From Oscillospiraceae bacterium (GTDB lineage: Bacteria; Bacillota; Clostridia; Oscillospirales; Ruminococcaceae): a DNA stretch of 10,419 bases. Positions 1 to 6,581 of this stretch are shown here, piece after piece. Numbering within the stretch: the stretch's first letter is position 1; each line of letters begins with the position of its first letter. Location of the stretch: positions 1-10,419 of the forward strand of contig JAEDLA010000029.1 of the NCBI GenBank assembly GCA_016295545.1, given 5' to 3'. The notes under the pieces were generated by a model, which saw only the letters and a program-made list of their open reading frames with translations, was not told where the DNA came from and searched no databases. The position numbers and the translations under genes were made by a program.

Positions 1-49
1 CCATTACTCGCCTCGGCTTGCCCGACAAAGTAATATATATTATATAAAA

Positions 50-78
50 AACCTGCAAGGAATATTTCTTTGCAGGTT
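50..78 (-). terminator. Bidirectional intrinsic terminator after paaK
   Basis: A 13-bp inverted repeat (50-62 pairing with 66-78, one G-T pair, 3-base loop TAT) is flanked by an A-run at 46-51 and a T-run at 77-82. Read on the minus strand it follows the paaK stop codon by about 15 bases and ends in a U-tract, so it should end the ior-paaK transcript. Read on the plus strand it would also stop transcription entering from the left. Confidence 0.85.
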
Positions 79-92
79 TTTTAACATCATAA

Positions 93-1334
93 TCAGTTGT
101 TTCTGTAATCGATAACACGTTTTGTCTTTTTCTCACTTCTCGGCAGAGTACCAATGGGAAGAACGATAACCTTAGGTGAAACACCGATAAGCGATCTGAA
201 AAGCTCAGCCGTTCTTGCACTAACAGCTTCAAAGTCGTACTTTCCGTCAGCCTCAACAGTCAGAAGCATAACGTCCTTGTTATTGTCCTCATCACGGGCA
301 ATAGTAATACTGTATTCACTGGAAGCACCCTCGACCTGTTTAAGAAGGTCCTCTACCTGACAAGGGAACATATTCACGCCGTGAACCTTGAACATATCAT
401 CACTTCTGCCTTTTATAATGTCTATTCTCGGATATTTGCTGCCGCATTGACATTCTCCCGGAATTATTCTTGAAAGGTCGTGTGTTCTGAATCTCAGCAG
501 GGGAGCGCCCTCCTTTACAAGAGTAGTGATTACGATTTCTCCTTCTTCACCGTCAGGAACCTGTTCACCTGTTACAGGATCTATAATTTCTATGTAGATA
601 TAGTCGTCCCAGTAGTGGATACCGCTTTCAAATGAGCAGTTTATACCGATTCCCGGACCATAAATTTCTGTAAGCCCGTAAATATCATAAAGCTCAATGC
701 CAAGTTCATTGTGAATGCGTTCTCTCATCTGTTCGCTCCAGCGCTCCGAGCCGATAACGCCCTTTTTAAGATTTAACTTGTCTTTAAGTCCTCTTTTCTT
801 AACCTCCTCAGCAAGGAGCAGAGCGTAAGAAGAAGTTGCAGTAATAACAGTTGACTGCATATCTATCATCATTTTCAGCTGTTTTTCTGTATTTCCGGGG
901 CCCATGGGAATTGCCATAGCACCAAGCTTTTCGCAGCCTGCCTGAAAACCGATACCAGCAGTCCACAGTCCGTAGCCGGGAGTGATCTGTATTCTGTCCT
1001 TGTTGGTTATACCGGCTGTCTCATAGCACCTTGCAAACATAGTTGCCCAGTCGTCAACATCTTTAGCAGTATAGGGAATAATGACAGGTGTACCTGTTGT
1101 TCCGGAGGAGGAGTGGATTCGTACTACTTCACTTTCATCACACGCCATAATACCAAGAGGATAAGCGTTTCTCAGGTCGTTTTTCTCAGAAAAGGGGAGC
1201 TTTTCAAAATCCTCCTGACTGTTTATGCCGGTTATGCCAAGCTCACTGTACATTTTTCCGTAATAATTTCCGGAAGCTATTAAACGTTTTATCTGTCTGT
1301 CGATCTGTTTTATCTGAGTTTCATTTAATTTCAT
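93..1334 (-). CDS. paaK: Phenylacetate-CoA ligase family protein (arylacetate-CoA ligase)
   Basis: This is an AMP-forming ligase of the PaaK family: it adenylates an arylacetate (phenylacetate or indoleacetate) with ATP and transfers it to CoA. It is a 413-residue cytoplasmic protein, the usual family length. Visible motifs are the P-loop-like SSSGTTGTP (75-83), YGLTE (219-223) followed by the PaaK-typical YGPG, RTHD (283-286), GRSDDM (309-314) opening the mobile C-terminal domain, and PRSEKKTKR (399-407) with the likely catalytic lysine. The start is ATG at 1334, with GGAG six bases upstream; a GTG at 1355 in the same frame is less likely. The start overlaps the iorB stop by 14 bases, so the two are probably translationally coupled. 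Exact substrate cannot be read from sequence, but the ior partners point to an arylacetate. Confidence 0.93.
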   Translation of the reverse strand: MKLNETQIKQIDRQIKRLIASGNYYGKMYSELGITGINSQEDFEKLPFSEKNDLRNAYPLGIMACDESEVVRIHSSSGTTGTPVIIPYTAKDVDDWATMFARCYETAGITNKDRIQITPGYGLWTAGIGFQAGCEKLGAMAIPMGPGNTEKQLKMMIDMQSTVITATSSYALLLAEEVKKRGLKDKLNLKKGVIGSERWSEQMRERIHNELGIELYDIYGLTEIYGPGIGINCSFESGIHYWDDYIYIEIIDPVTGEQVPDGEEGEIVITTLVKEGAPLLRFRTHDLSRIIPGECQCGSKYPRIDIIKGRSDDMFKVHGVNMFPCQVEDLLKQVEGASSEYSITIARDEDNNKDVMLLTVEADGKYDFEAVSARTAELFRSLIGVSPKVIVLPIGTLPRSEKKTKRVIDYRNN

Positions 1335-1920
1335 AAGATGCTCCAATCTGCTCACCTATTGTGAAAGCATTGTTATTCAGTTCAAGGAACTTTTCCTTAA
1401 CTCCGTGTTTTATTTCTTCAAGGACATTTTCACGGGACAAGCCTGTTTTTCCTGTACCAACAGCTGTACCCAGCAGAGCCACATTAAGAACTTTTGGTGA
1501 ACCAGCTTTTCTGCAAAGCTCTCCTCCGTCAACAATAATAACATTTTCACACTTCTTTTTGAGATAAGAAATCATTTTCGTACCGTCATAGCCTGTATCG
1601 TGAAGACTTTCAGTAACAGGCTTTACAGGATTGCTGTTTACTATCACAATTCCGTCCTTTTTCAGATATTGAAGATTTCTTACTGCTTCAGCAGGCTCAA
1701 AGGCTATTATCAGGTCGGCACTGCCGTGAGGAATCAACGGAGAAAAGGCATGGTCACCGATTCTGACATGACTTGTAACTGAACCGCCACGCTGAGCCAT
1801 TCCAATAGTTTCCGCTGAATGAACTGTTTCACCGCCACGCATAGCAGATGCAGCAATAAGCTTGGAGGCAAGGACAGTTCCCTGACCTCCAACGCCGCAG
1901 AGAAGAATATTTTTATCCAT
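1321..1920 (-). CDS. iorB: Indolepyruvate ferredoxin oxidoreductase, beta (gamma-domain) subunit
   Basis: The 199-residue protein is the small subunit of arylpyruvate:ferredoxin oxidoreductase and corresponds to the pyruvate-oxidoreductase gamma domain. The N-terminal GVGGQG (9-14) and the MAQRGGSVTSHVR stretch (41-53) are the family hallmarks, and the length matches IorB proteins. With IorA it converts indole-, phenyl- or hydroxyphenylpyruvate plus CoA to the aryl-acetyl-CoA, CO2 and reduced ferredoxin, or the reverse. The ATG at 1920 is preceded by GGAGG eight bases upstream, inside the end of iorA; the coding regions overlap by 8 bases. Longer in-frame extensions upstream lack family similarity and were not used. 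It lies between iorA and paaK in one operon. Confidence 0.94.
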   Translation of the reverse strand: MDKNILLCGVGGQGTVLASKLIAASAMRGGETVHSAETIGMAQRGGSVTSHVRIGDHAFSPLIPHGSADLIIAFEPAEAVRNLQYLKKDGIVIVNSNPVKPVTESLHDTGYDGTKMISYLKKKCENVIIVDGGELCRKAGSPKVLNVALLGTAVGTGKTGLSRENVLEEIKHGVKEKFLELNNNAFTIGEQIGASYEIK

Positions 1921-3706
1921 TGCAGTTGCCTCCAATCGCATTAACAGGACATATCTGACTGCAAAGAGCACAGCCGGTGCACATTGATTCATCAATAGTC
2001 ACAGCATCGTCTCTTAAAATAATAGCCGGACAGCCGATTTCCCTGATGCATTTTTTGCAGCCGATACATTTATCTGTGATTTTCATTTTTCCTGACGGTT
2101 TAACAAGCGCAATACACGGTGATTTGAAAATAATTGCTTTTACTCCCGGTTCAGCCGCACATTCAGTAACAGCAGCTATGGCTTGTTCAAGATTCAGAGG
2201 ATCAGCTGTAACAATTTTTTTAACTCCGATTCCTTCGAGTATTCTGATTATGTCAATTTTGTCAATGACATTGCCCATCATGTTCTTTCCTGTTCCGGGA
2301 TGAGGCTGATGTCCGGTCATTGCAGTGGTGGAATTGTCAAGAACACAGAGAATTATATCAGCTTCATTGTAAACAGCATTGACTACACCAGTTATACCGG
2401 AGGCAAAAAAGGTTGAATCACCTACAAAAGCAAAACATAGTGCATCATCTTCAACGTGACTGAAGCCCTGCGCCATAGTAATTCCAGCGCCCATGCAAAG
2501 GCAGGTATCAGTCATGTCAAGGGGCATGGCGTTACCAAGAGTGTAACAGCCGATATCTCCGCAGAAGTAAGCCTTTCTGCCCTCAACAGCCTTTTTTACT
2601 GCATAGAATGCACCCCTGTGGGGACAGCCAGCGCAAAGAACAGGAGGTCTTACCGGCAGCTCAGGCATATCAGACAAATCAATTTTTTCAGCAGGCTCGT
2701 CACCTAAAAACTCTCCCACGATCTGAGCAGCATATTCAGCAGAATTTTCTCCGGAAAGCCGTCCATTACCTGTTGTTTTGCCGAAGATTCTGACTGGAAG
2801 TTTATGTATTCCTGCAAGACGCTGGAGATTTATTTCCACATAAGGACTAAGCTCCTCAAAGCAAAGGACTTCATCACATTTTTCAAGAACTGAAAGAGCA
2901 AATTTATCGGGAAAGGGAAAGGGCGTAGATATTTTTACAAGTATAACATCTTCTCTGTCCTGAATATATTCCTTAACATAGGAGTAGCTTACACCTGAAG
3001 CAAATACAGCCTTTCTTCCGCTTCCGCACACCTTATTGAGAGGGTAACCGGAAAATTCATCACCTATTACCGGATTGCGCTTCTCTATTTTTTCGTGATT
3101 TGCAAAGGAAAGACGAGGAAAAATAACCCACCTTGAAGAATCTTTAACAAATCCCTCGTATTCCTTAGGAGAAAAGTCCTCATCATGTTCGATTGAAGCA
3201 TAAGCATGGCATACTCTTGTAGTTGGGCGAAGCAAAACAGGCGTATTATATTTTTCGGATATTTCAAAGGCGTCCTGTACCATCTGATAGGCTTCTTCCG
3301 GAGAGGAGGGATCAAAAACCGGTATTCTTGCAAATTCTCCGAATAATCGGGTATCCTGTTCAGTCTGTGAGGAAATAGGACCGGGATCGTCGGCAGATAC
3401 AACGACAAGTCCGCCTTTGACGCCAACATAGGCGAGGGACATCAGCGGATCAGATGCAACATTAAGTCCCACCTGTTTCATTGTGACCAGTGTACGTGCG
3501 CCTGATAGCGAAGCACCGGCAGCAACCTCCATGGCAGCTTTTTCGTTAACTGACCATTCAATGTATACGGAATCGGATTTATATTTTGCAGCAGTTTCTA
3601 TTATTTCAGATGACGGTGTACCGGGATAACCTGCAATAAGCTTAACACCGGCTTTCAGAGCACCCAAAGCAATAGCACTGTTGCCCATTACATACTCTTT
3701 TTTCAT
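1913..3706 (-). CDS. iorA: Indolepyruvate ferredoxin oxidoreductase, alpha subunit
   Basis: This 597-residue protein is the thiamine-diphosphate and iron-sulfur subunit of arylpyruvate:ferredoxin oxidoreductase. In order it shows an N-terminal pyrimidine-binding domain with GYPGTPSSEI (26-35) and the cofactor-activating glutamate in NEKAAME (54-60), a middle domain, CAGCPHRG before the C-terminal ThDP domain, the ThDP/Mg motif beginning GDSTFF (about 429), and two C-terminal 4Fe-4S sites. The first cluster is CX2CX2CX5C followed by P (547-560), the spacing typical of IorA; the second is CX2CX2CX3CP (576-587). Start: ATG at 3706, with AAAGGAG six bases upstream. It is the first gene of the ior-paaK operon. 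The enzyme is oxygen-sensitive in known relatives, fitting an anaerobe. Confidence 0.95.
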   Translation of the reverse strand: MKKEYVMGNSAIALGALKAGVKLIAGYPGTPSSEIIETAAKYKSDSVYIEWSVNEKAAMEVAAGASLSGARTLVTMKQVGLNVASDPLMSLAYVGVKGGLVVVSADDPGPISSQTEQDTRLFGEFARIPVFDPSSPEEAYQMVQDAFEISEKYNTPVLLRPTTRVCHAYASIEHDEDFSPKEYEGFVKDSSRWVIFPRLSFANHEKIEKRNPVIGDEFSGYPLNKVCGSGRKAVFASGVSYSYVKEYIQDREDVILVKISTPFPFPDKFALSVLEKCDEVLCFEELSPYVEINLQRLAGIHKLPVRIFGKTTGNGRLSGENSAEYAAQIVGEFLGDEPAEKIDLSDMPELPVRPPVLCAGCPHRGAFYAVKKAVEGRKAYFCGDIGCYTLGNAMPLDMTDTCLCMGAGITMAQGFSHVEDDALCFAFVGDSTFFASGITGVVNAVYNEADIILCVLDNSTTAMTGHQPHPGTGKNMMGNVIDKIDIIRILEGIGVKKIVTADPLNLEQAIAAVTECAAEPGVKAIIFKSPCIALVKPSGKMKITDKCIGCKKCIREIGCPAIILRDDAVTIDESMCTGCALCSQICPVNAIGGNCNG

Positions 3707-3722
3707 TATACAGCTCCTTTCT

Positions 3723-3741
3723 GCTGTAAGAATTTTACAGC
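3723..3741 (-). other. Hairpin in the iorA 5' leader
   Basis: A perfect 7-bp stem (GCTGTAA / TTACAGC) with a 5-base loop lies in the roughly 48-base untranslated leader of iorA, ending a few bases before the AAAGGAG ribosome binding site. It is too short and lacks a U-tract to be a terminator. It may affect mRNA stability or translation; no known riboswitch was recognised. Confidence 0.45.
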
Positions 3742-3760
3742 ATTGAAATATAACTGATAT

Positions 3761-3789
3761 ATTATAACATATTCCGGGAAAAATTACAA
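3761..3789 (-). promoter_or_regulatory. Probable sigma-A promoter of iorA-iorB-paaK
   Basis: On the minus strand TTGTAA (3789-3784) and TATAAT (3766-3761) are separated by exactly 17 bases, and the -10 is preceded by TG one base away (extended -10). Predicted start is near 3754, giving a leader of about 48 bases. The -35 box lies inside a 13-base word that recurs upstream of the ABC operon. Confidence 0.7.
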
Positions 3790-3885
3790 CAGCTGACAGA
3801 AATAAATATGTAAAGAAAATTAAGCATATATATTTCTCCAAAAGCAAAATATTCTATTGACGAAGAAAATCTTATATTATATAAC

Positions 3886-3924
3886 AAAATGCTTCATCAA
3901 ATCAAAAAAGAAATGATGAAGCAA
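3886..3924 (-). terminator. Probable terminator after the ABC transporter operon
   Basis: A perfect 10-bp inverted repeat (3890-3899 with 3914-3923, 14-base loop) lies just beyond the ATPase stop codon. On the minus strand it is followed by TTTTGTT, a modest U-tract; on the plus strand by ATTTTTT. It separates the ABC operon from the ior promoter downstream. The long loop makes it weaker than the other terminators here. Confidence 0.7.
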
Positions 3925-3928
3925 TTTT

Positions 3929-4654
3929 TTAAAGAACTTTTGAAAGGAAATCCTTTGCTCTCTGATTCTGAGGATTGGCAAAAAATTCCTGCGGCGGTGC
4001 TTGTTCGATTATACGTCCGTCGTCCATAAACATTACTCTTGAAGCGACTTCTTTGGCAAATCCCATTTCGTGCGTTACCACAATCATAGTCATACCGTCC
4101 TTTGCAAGCTGCTTCATCAGATTAAGAACTTCTCCGACCATTTCAGGATCGAGCGCAGAAGTCGGTTCATCAAAAAGCATTACCTCAGGATTCATGGCAA
4201 GTGCTCTTGCTATGGCTATTCTTTGCTTCTGACCTCCTGAAAGCTGATTGGGATAAGCCTCTGCTTTATCGGAAAGTCCTACCTTTTTAAGCAGCTCCTC
4301 AGCTTTTTCGTCAGCCTCTTTCTGAGTCATTAGTTTAAGCTTTACAGGGGCAAGAGTAATATTTTTTCTTATAGTCAGGTGGGGGAAAAGATTGAAATGC
4401 TGAAAAACCATTCCCATTTTCTGACGTACAAGGTTAACTTCCTTTTCTTTCATTGCGGTAATGTTTTCACCGTCAATAAAAATATCCCCTGATGTTGGTC
4501 TTTCCATAAGGTTAAGGCATCTCAGGAAGGTGCTTTTTCCCGAACCTGAGGGACCGATAATAACGACCTTTTCACCCTGCTGAACAGACTCATTGATGTC
4601 CTTCAAAATATGAAGCTCGCCGAAAGATTTATTAAGACCTTTAACGTCTATCAT
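3929..4654 (-). CDS. Polar amino acid ABC transporter, ATP-binding protein (GlnQ/HisP type)
   Basis: This 241-residue cytoplasmic ATPase powers the importer encoded by the two upstream genes. All nucleotide-binding motifs are intact: Walker [10 protein letters not shown] (34-42), Q-loop Q85, signature LSGGQ (138-142), Walker B MLFDE (159-163) and switch histidine H195. Length and sequence fit the polar amino acid uptake (PAAT) family, such as GlnQ. Start: ATG at 4654, with AGGAGG ten bases upstream; a TTG at 4675 in the same frame would lie upstream of that ribosome binding site and is rejected. It overlaps the permease gene by 14 bases, so the two are likely coupled. The transported amino acid cannot be told from this subunit. 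Confidence 0.95.
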   Translation of the reverse strand: MIDVKGLNKSFGELHILKDINESVQQGEKVVIIGPSGSGKSTFLRCLNLMERPTSGDIFIDGENITAMKEKEVNLVRQKMGMVFQHFNLFPHLTIRKNITLAPVKLKLMTQKEADEKAEELLKKVGLSDKAEAYPNQLSGGQKQRIAIARALAMNPEVMLFDEPTSALDPEMVGEVLNLMKQLAKDGMTMIVVTHEMGFAKEVASRVMFMDDGRIIEQAPPQEFFANPQNQRAKDFLSKVL

Positions 4655-5333
4655 TCTTTGCCAGCCTCCTTTCAAGCTTAGAAACCAACCATGTAAGAAT
4701 CATTACCATAACAAGATAAATAAGTGCAACAGCCAAAAGCGGCAGGAAGGCTTCGTATGTAGCGGCTCTGATTATGTCTCCGCCCTTTGTAAGGTCGGGG
4801 AGGGCAATGTATCCTGAAACAGATGTTTCTTTCAGAAGTACGATAAACTCATTTGCAAGAGCAGGAAGTACATTTTTAAAAGCCTGTGGAATAATAATAA
4901 ATATCATTGTTTTTGTATAATTTAGTCCGAGACTGGAGCCGGCTTCAAACTGTCCCTTATCAATGGACATTATTCCGGAACGAACTATCTCAGCTACGTA
5001 TGCACCTGAATTAAGACCAAAAGCAAGAACAGCCACAAATATCTTGCTTACTCTTACTGAGCCGAAAATTACAAAATATGTAATGAGCAGCTGAACAACC
5101 ACAGGTGTACCTCTGATAACTGTAAGGTAAACTCTGCAAATAAAGTTAATGAATTTAAGCTTGCCTGTTTTGTCATGAGTTGCACGGATTATGGCAACAA
5201 TGAAACCCAGCAGCATTCCAAGTATAACTGCAAAAAAAGTAATGACAAGCGTATTTTTCAGACCGTCAACGAGATAAGTCCACCTATCGCCGTCAATAAA
5301 GGTATCATGCAGCTTCTGTAAAAAGTCAGTCAA
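4641..5333 (-). CDS. Polar amino acid ABC transporter, permease (HisM/GlnP type)
   Basis: This 230-residue inner-membrane subunit has hydrophobic segments at about 24-50, 67-92, 97-117, 142-165 and 193-217. Family motifs are IRGTPVVVQ (73-81) and the EAA loop (E130-A131-G132, then G136 and IIIPQA 146-151), which docks on the ATPase. No ATG exists near the N-terminus: the best start is TTG at 5333, eight bases after GAGGTG; a GTG within that sequence runs into a stop after four codons. It follows the receptor gene by 59 bases and overlaps the ATPase gene. A single permease gene implies a homodimeric channel unless a partner is encoded elsewhere. Confidence 0.93.
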   Translation of the reverse strand: MTDFLQKLHDTFIDGDRWTYLVDGLKNTLVITFFAVILGMLLGFIVAIIRATHDKTGKLKFINFICRVYLTVIRGTPVVVQLLITYFVIFGSVRVSKIFVAVLAFGLNSGAYVAEIVRSGIMSIDKGQFEAGSSLGLNYTKTMIFIIIPQAFKNVLPALANEFIVLLKETSVSGYIALPDLTKGGDIIRAATYEAFLPLLAVALIYLVMVMILTWLVSKLERRLAKNDRR

Positions 5334-5356
5334 TAAAATTTCACCTCTTGTATAAT

Positions 5357-5375
5357 AATATCCTGTTGTGATATT
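5357..5375 (-). other. Small hairpin between receptor and permease genes
   Basis: A 6-bp stem (AATATC / GATATT) with a 7-base loop lies in the 59-base gap between the substrate-binding protein stop codon and the permease ribosome binding site. Such intercistronic hairpins often stabilise the upstream receptor message so that more receptor than permease is made. It is short and AT-rich, so this role is an inference. Confidence 0.35.
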
Positions 5376-5392
5376 TTAATTAATATGCTCAT

Positions 5393-6175
5393 TTAGTCTT
5401 TTCTTACAATGATTACCTGTGTTCCTGTCATATAGGAATCAGTAAAGTCAACATTTTTAAGTCTTTCCTCTGTAACAGTCATTCCTGCAACACCTACGTC
5501 AGCTTTGCCGGACTGAATTTCAGGAATAATTGAATCGAACTCGATGTTTTCTATTTCAAGCTCCATTTCAAGAATATCACATACTGCCTGCATCATATCT
5601 GCATCAATACCAACTATTTTGTCACCCTCCATGCTCTCATAGGGAGGAAATTCGGCATTTGTCGCCATTACAAGCTTACCGTTGTCACGTTTAACATCAT
5701 CAGGAGAAACATAGGGACTATTTCCGGTATCATCACCGATCCAGTTTGAGATGATCTGATCCATTGTGCCGTTATCCTTGATAGTTTTCAGAGCGTCATT
5801 GATTTTTTCTTTAAGCTCGTCATTGTCCTGTTTAAGAGCAATTGCATAATCTTCAATAACGAAGGGATCGTCCAGTATTTTTAGGTCATCATTTTTTGAA
5901 ACAAATACCTTTGCAGGTTCATTGTCAATAATAACTGCATCAACTTTTCCCTGTTTCAGAGCCTGAACGGCATCTGCGCCCTTATTGTACTTTTCAACGG
6001 TAGCGTCCTTGATATCTTCGGCGTAAGTATCACCGGTAGTTCCAAGCTGAACACCGATAATTTTACCATTAAGGTCATCAACACAGTTTACTGTGTTTTT
6101 GGGAACGCTTCCACAGGAGGTAAGCATGATAAGTGAAAATGCGCCTGCAACAGCGGCAGAGAATATTTTTTTCAT
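5393..6175 (-). CDS. Circularly permuted amino acid-binding lipoprotein of the ABC transporter (SBP_bac_3 fold)
   Basis: This 260-residue extracellular receptor should deliver a polar amino acid to the permease. It begins with a lipoprotein signal (MKKIF, hydrophobic core, LTSC with lipidated Cys21). The order of the mature part is reversed. Residues 33-112 (DLNGKIIGVQLGTTGD, then VDAVIID with ligand-type Asp84) match the second lobe of ordinary family members. Residues 113-147 (ending MDQIISNWIG) match their usual C-terminus. After a linker (148-165), GKLVMATNAEFPPYE (166-180) is their usual mature N-terminus, and MTVTEERLKNVDFTDSY (232-248) carries the ligand-type Arg238. The protein ends VIIVRKD, where ordinary members enter lobe two. 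Both ligand-contact residues survive, and one frame runs through the junction. ATG at 6175 has AAAGGAT eight bases upstream. First gene of the operon. Confidence 0.92.
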   Translation of the reverse strand: MKKIFSAAVAGAFSLIMLTSCGSVPKNTVNCVDDLNGKIIGVQLGTTGDTYAEDIKDATVEKYNKGADAVQALKQGKVDAVIIDNEPAKVFVSKNDDLKILDDPFVIEDYAIALKQDNDELKEKINDALKTIKDNGTMDQIISNWIGDDTGNSPYVSPDDVKRDNGKLVMATNAEFPPYESMEGDKIVGIDADMMQAVCDILEMELEIENIEFDSIIPEIQSGKADVGVAGMTVTEERLKNVDFTDSYMTGTQVIIVRKD

Positions 6176-6212
6176 TAAATTCAATCCTTTCAAAATATAA
6201 ATGCAATATTGT

Positions 6213-6241
6213 TCATCTCAGAATTCTGTCAATCAAGATGA
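6213..6241 (-). other. Inverted repeat in the receptor-gene leader
   Basis: TCATCT (6213-6218) and AGATGA (6236-6241) can pair in the roughly 67-base leader, and a 10-base palindrome CAGAATTCTG (6219-6228) lies inside the loop. It could be an operator just after the transcription start or a leader hairpin. No U-tract follows and no known riboswitch was recognised. Confidence 0.3.
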
Positions 6242-6249
6242 CATTACCT

Positions 6250-6278
6250 ATTATAAAACAAATTTCGATATTTTTCAA
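6250..6278 (-). promoter_or_regulatory. Probable sigma-A promoter of the ABC transporter operon
   Basis: On the minus strand TTGAAA (6278-6273, five of six consensus bases) and TATAAT (6255-6250, perfect) are separated by 17 bases. Predicted start is near 6243, leaving a leader of about 67 bases before the ATG at 6175. Confidence 0.8.
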
Positions 6279-6503
6279 TACCTTTTTTGCTTTTTCTAAT
6301 AAAAATCAGCAGTTATGATAAATTTTGATGTTTACAACAGCTGAAACAGCTTTAGGCAACTCCCAATCGGAATGACTATTAATAGCGGCTTTTTTATTTG
6401 TTTGATCTTTGCATAATGAAGCGTAGGCTGATTGATTCTAATCTCACATAATCCTGATGAAAAATTTATCTGCTACAGATTGTTCAATTCCAGCCGCTGC
6501 AAT
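6279..6503. other. Non-coding stretch between the ABC operon promoter and the GH5 terminator
   Basis: No plausible coding region or RNA gene was recognised here. It holds a 13-base word at 6332-6344 that also occurs in the ior promoter, overlapping an inverted repeat AGCTG-AAA-CAGCT (6339-6351), and a 10-base palindrome CTATTAATAG at about 6379-6388. The first is a candidate operator for the leftward ABC operon. Confidence 0.4.
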
Positions 6504-6543
6504 AAAAAATCCCCGAAAAACGAATTTTCGGGGATTATTTTTT
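6504..6543 (-). terminator. Bidirectional intrinsic terminator after the GH5 gene
   Basis: A perfect 12-bp stem (6508-6519 with 6525-6536, 5-base loop) containing a CCCCG/CGGGG core is flanked by an A-run on the left and ATTTTTTT on the right. Read leftward it ends the GH5 transcript about 45 bases after the stop codon. Confidence 0.88.
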
Positions 6544-6581
6544 GGATAAAATCTGAGCCTTTCAGCTCTTTACAGTGCTCG

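Noticed and set aside
1..45. GC-rich fragment at the left edge, possibly the end of a plus-strand gene (frame ending TAA at 31-33) or the start of a minus-strand one
   Set aside because: Only about 30 bases carry any signal and no protein or RNA family can be recognised; it is left unassigned.
3085..3429. 114-codon minus-strand open frame inside iorA
   Set aside because: It is another frame of a clearly coding region with intact IorA domains.
5393..6175. Possibility that the binding protein is a frameshifted, truncated or fused pseudogene
   Set aside because: One frame runs from lipobox to stop, both lobes are complete, and ligand-contact residues are intact; a permuted intact gene fits better.
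6345..6500. Possible small RNA or small ORF in the gap right of the ABC promoter
   Set aside because: No convincing promoter-terminator pair was found, and the longest ATG frame checked (starting near 6373) stops after about 14 codons.
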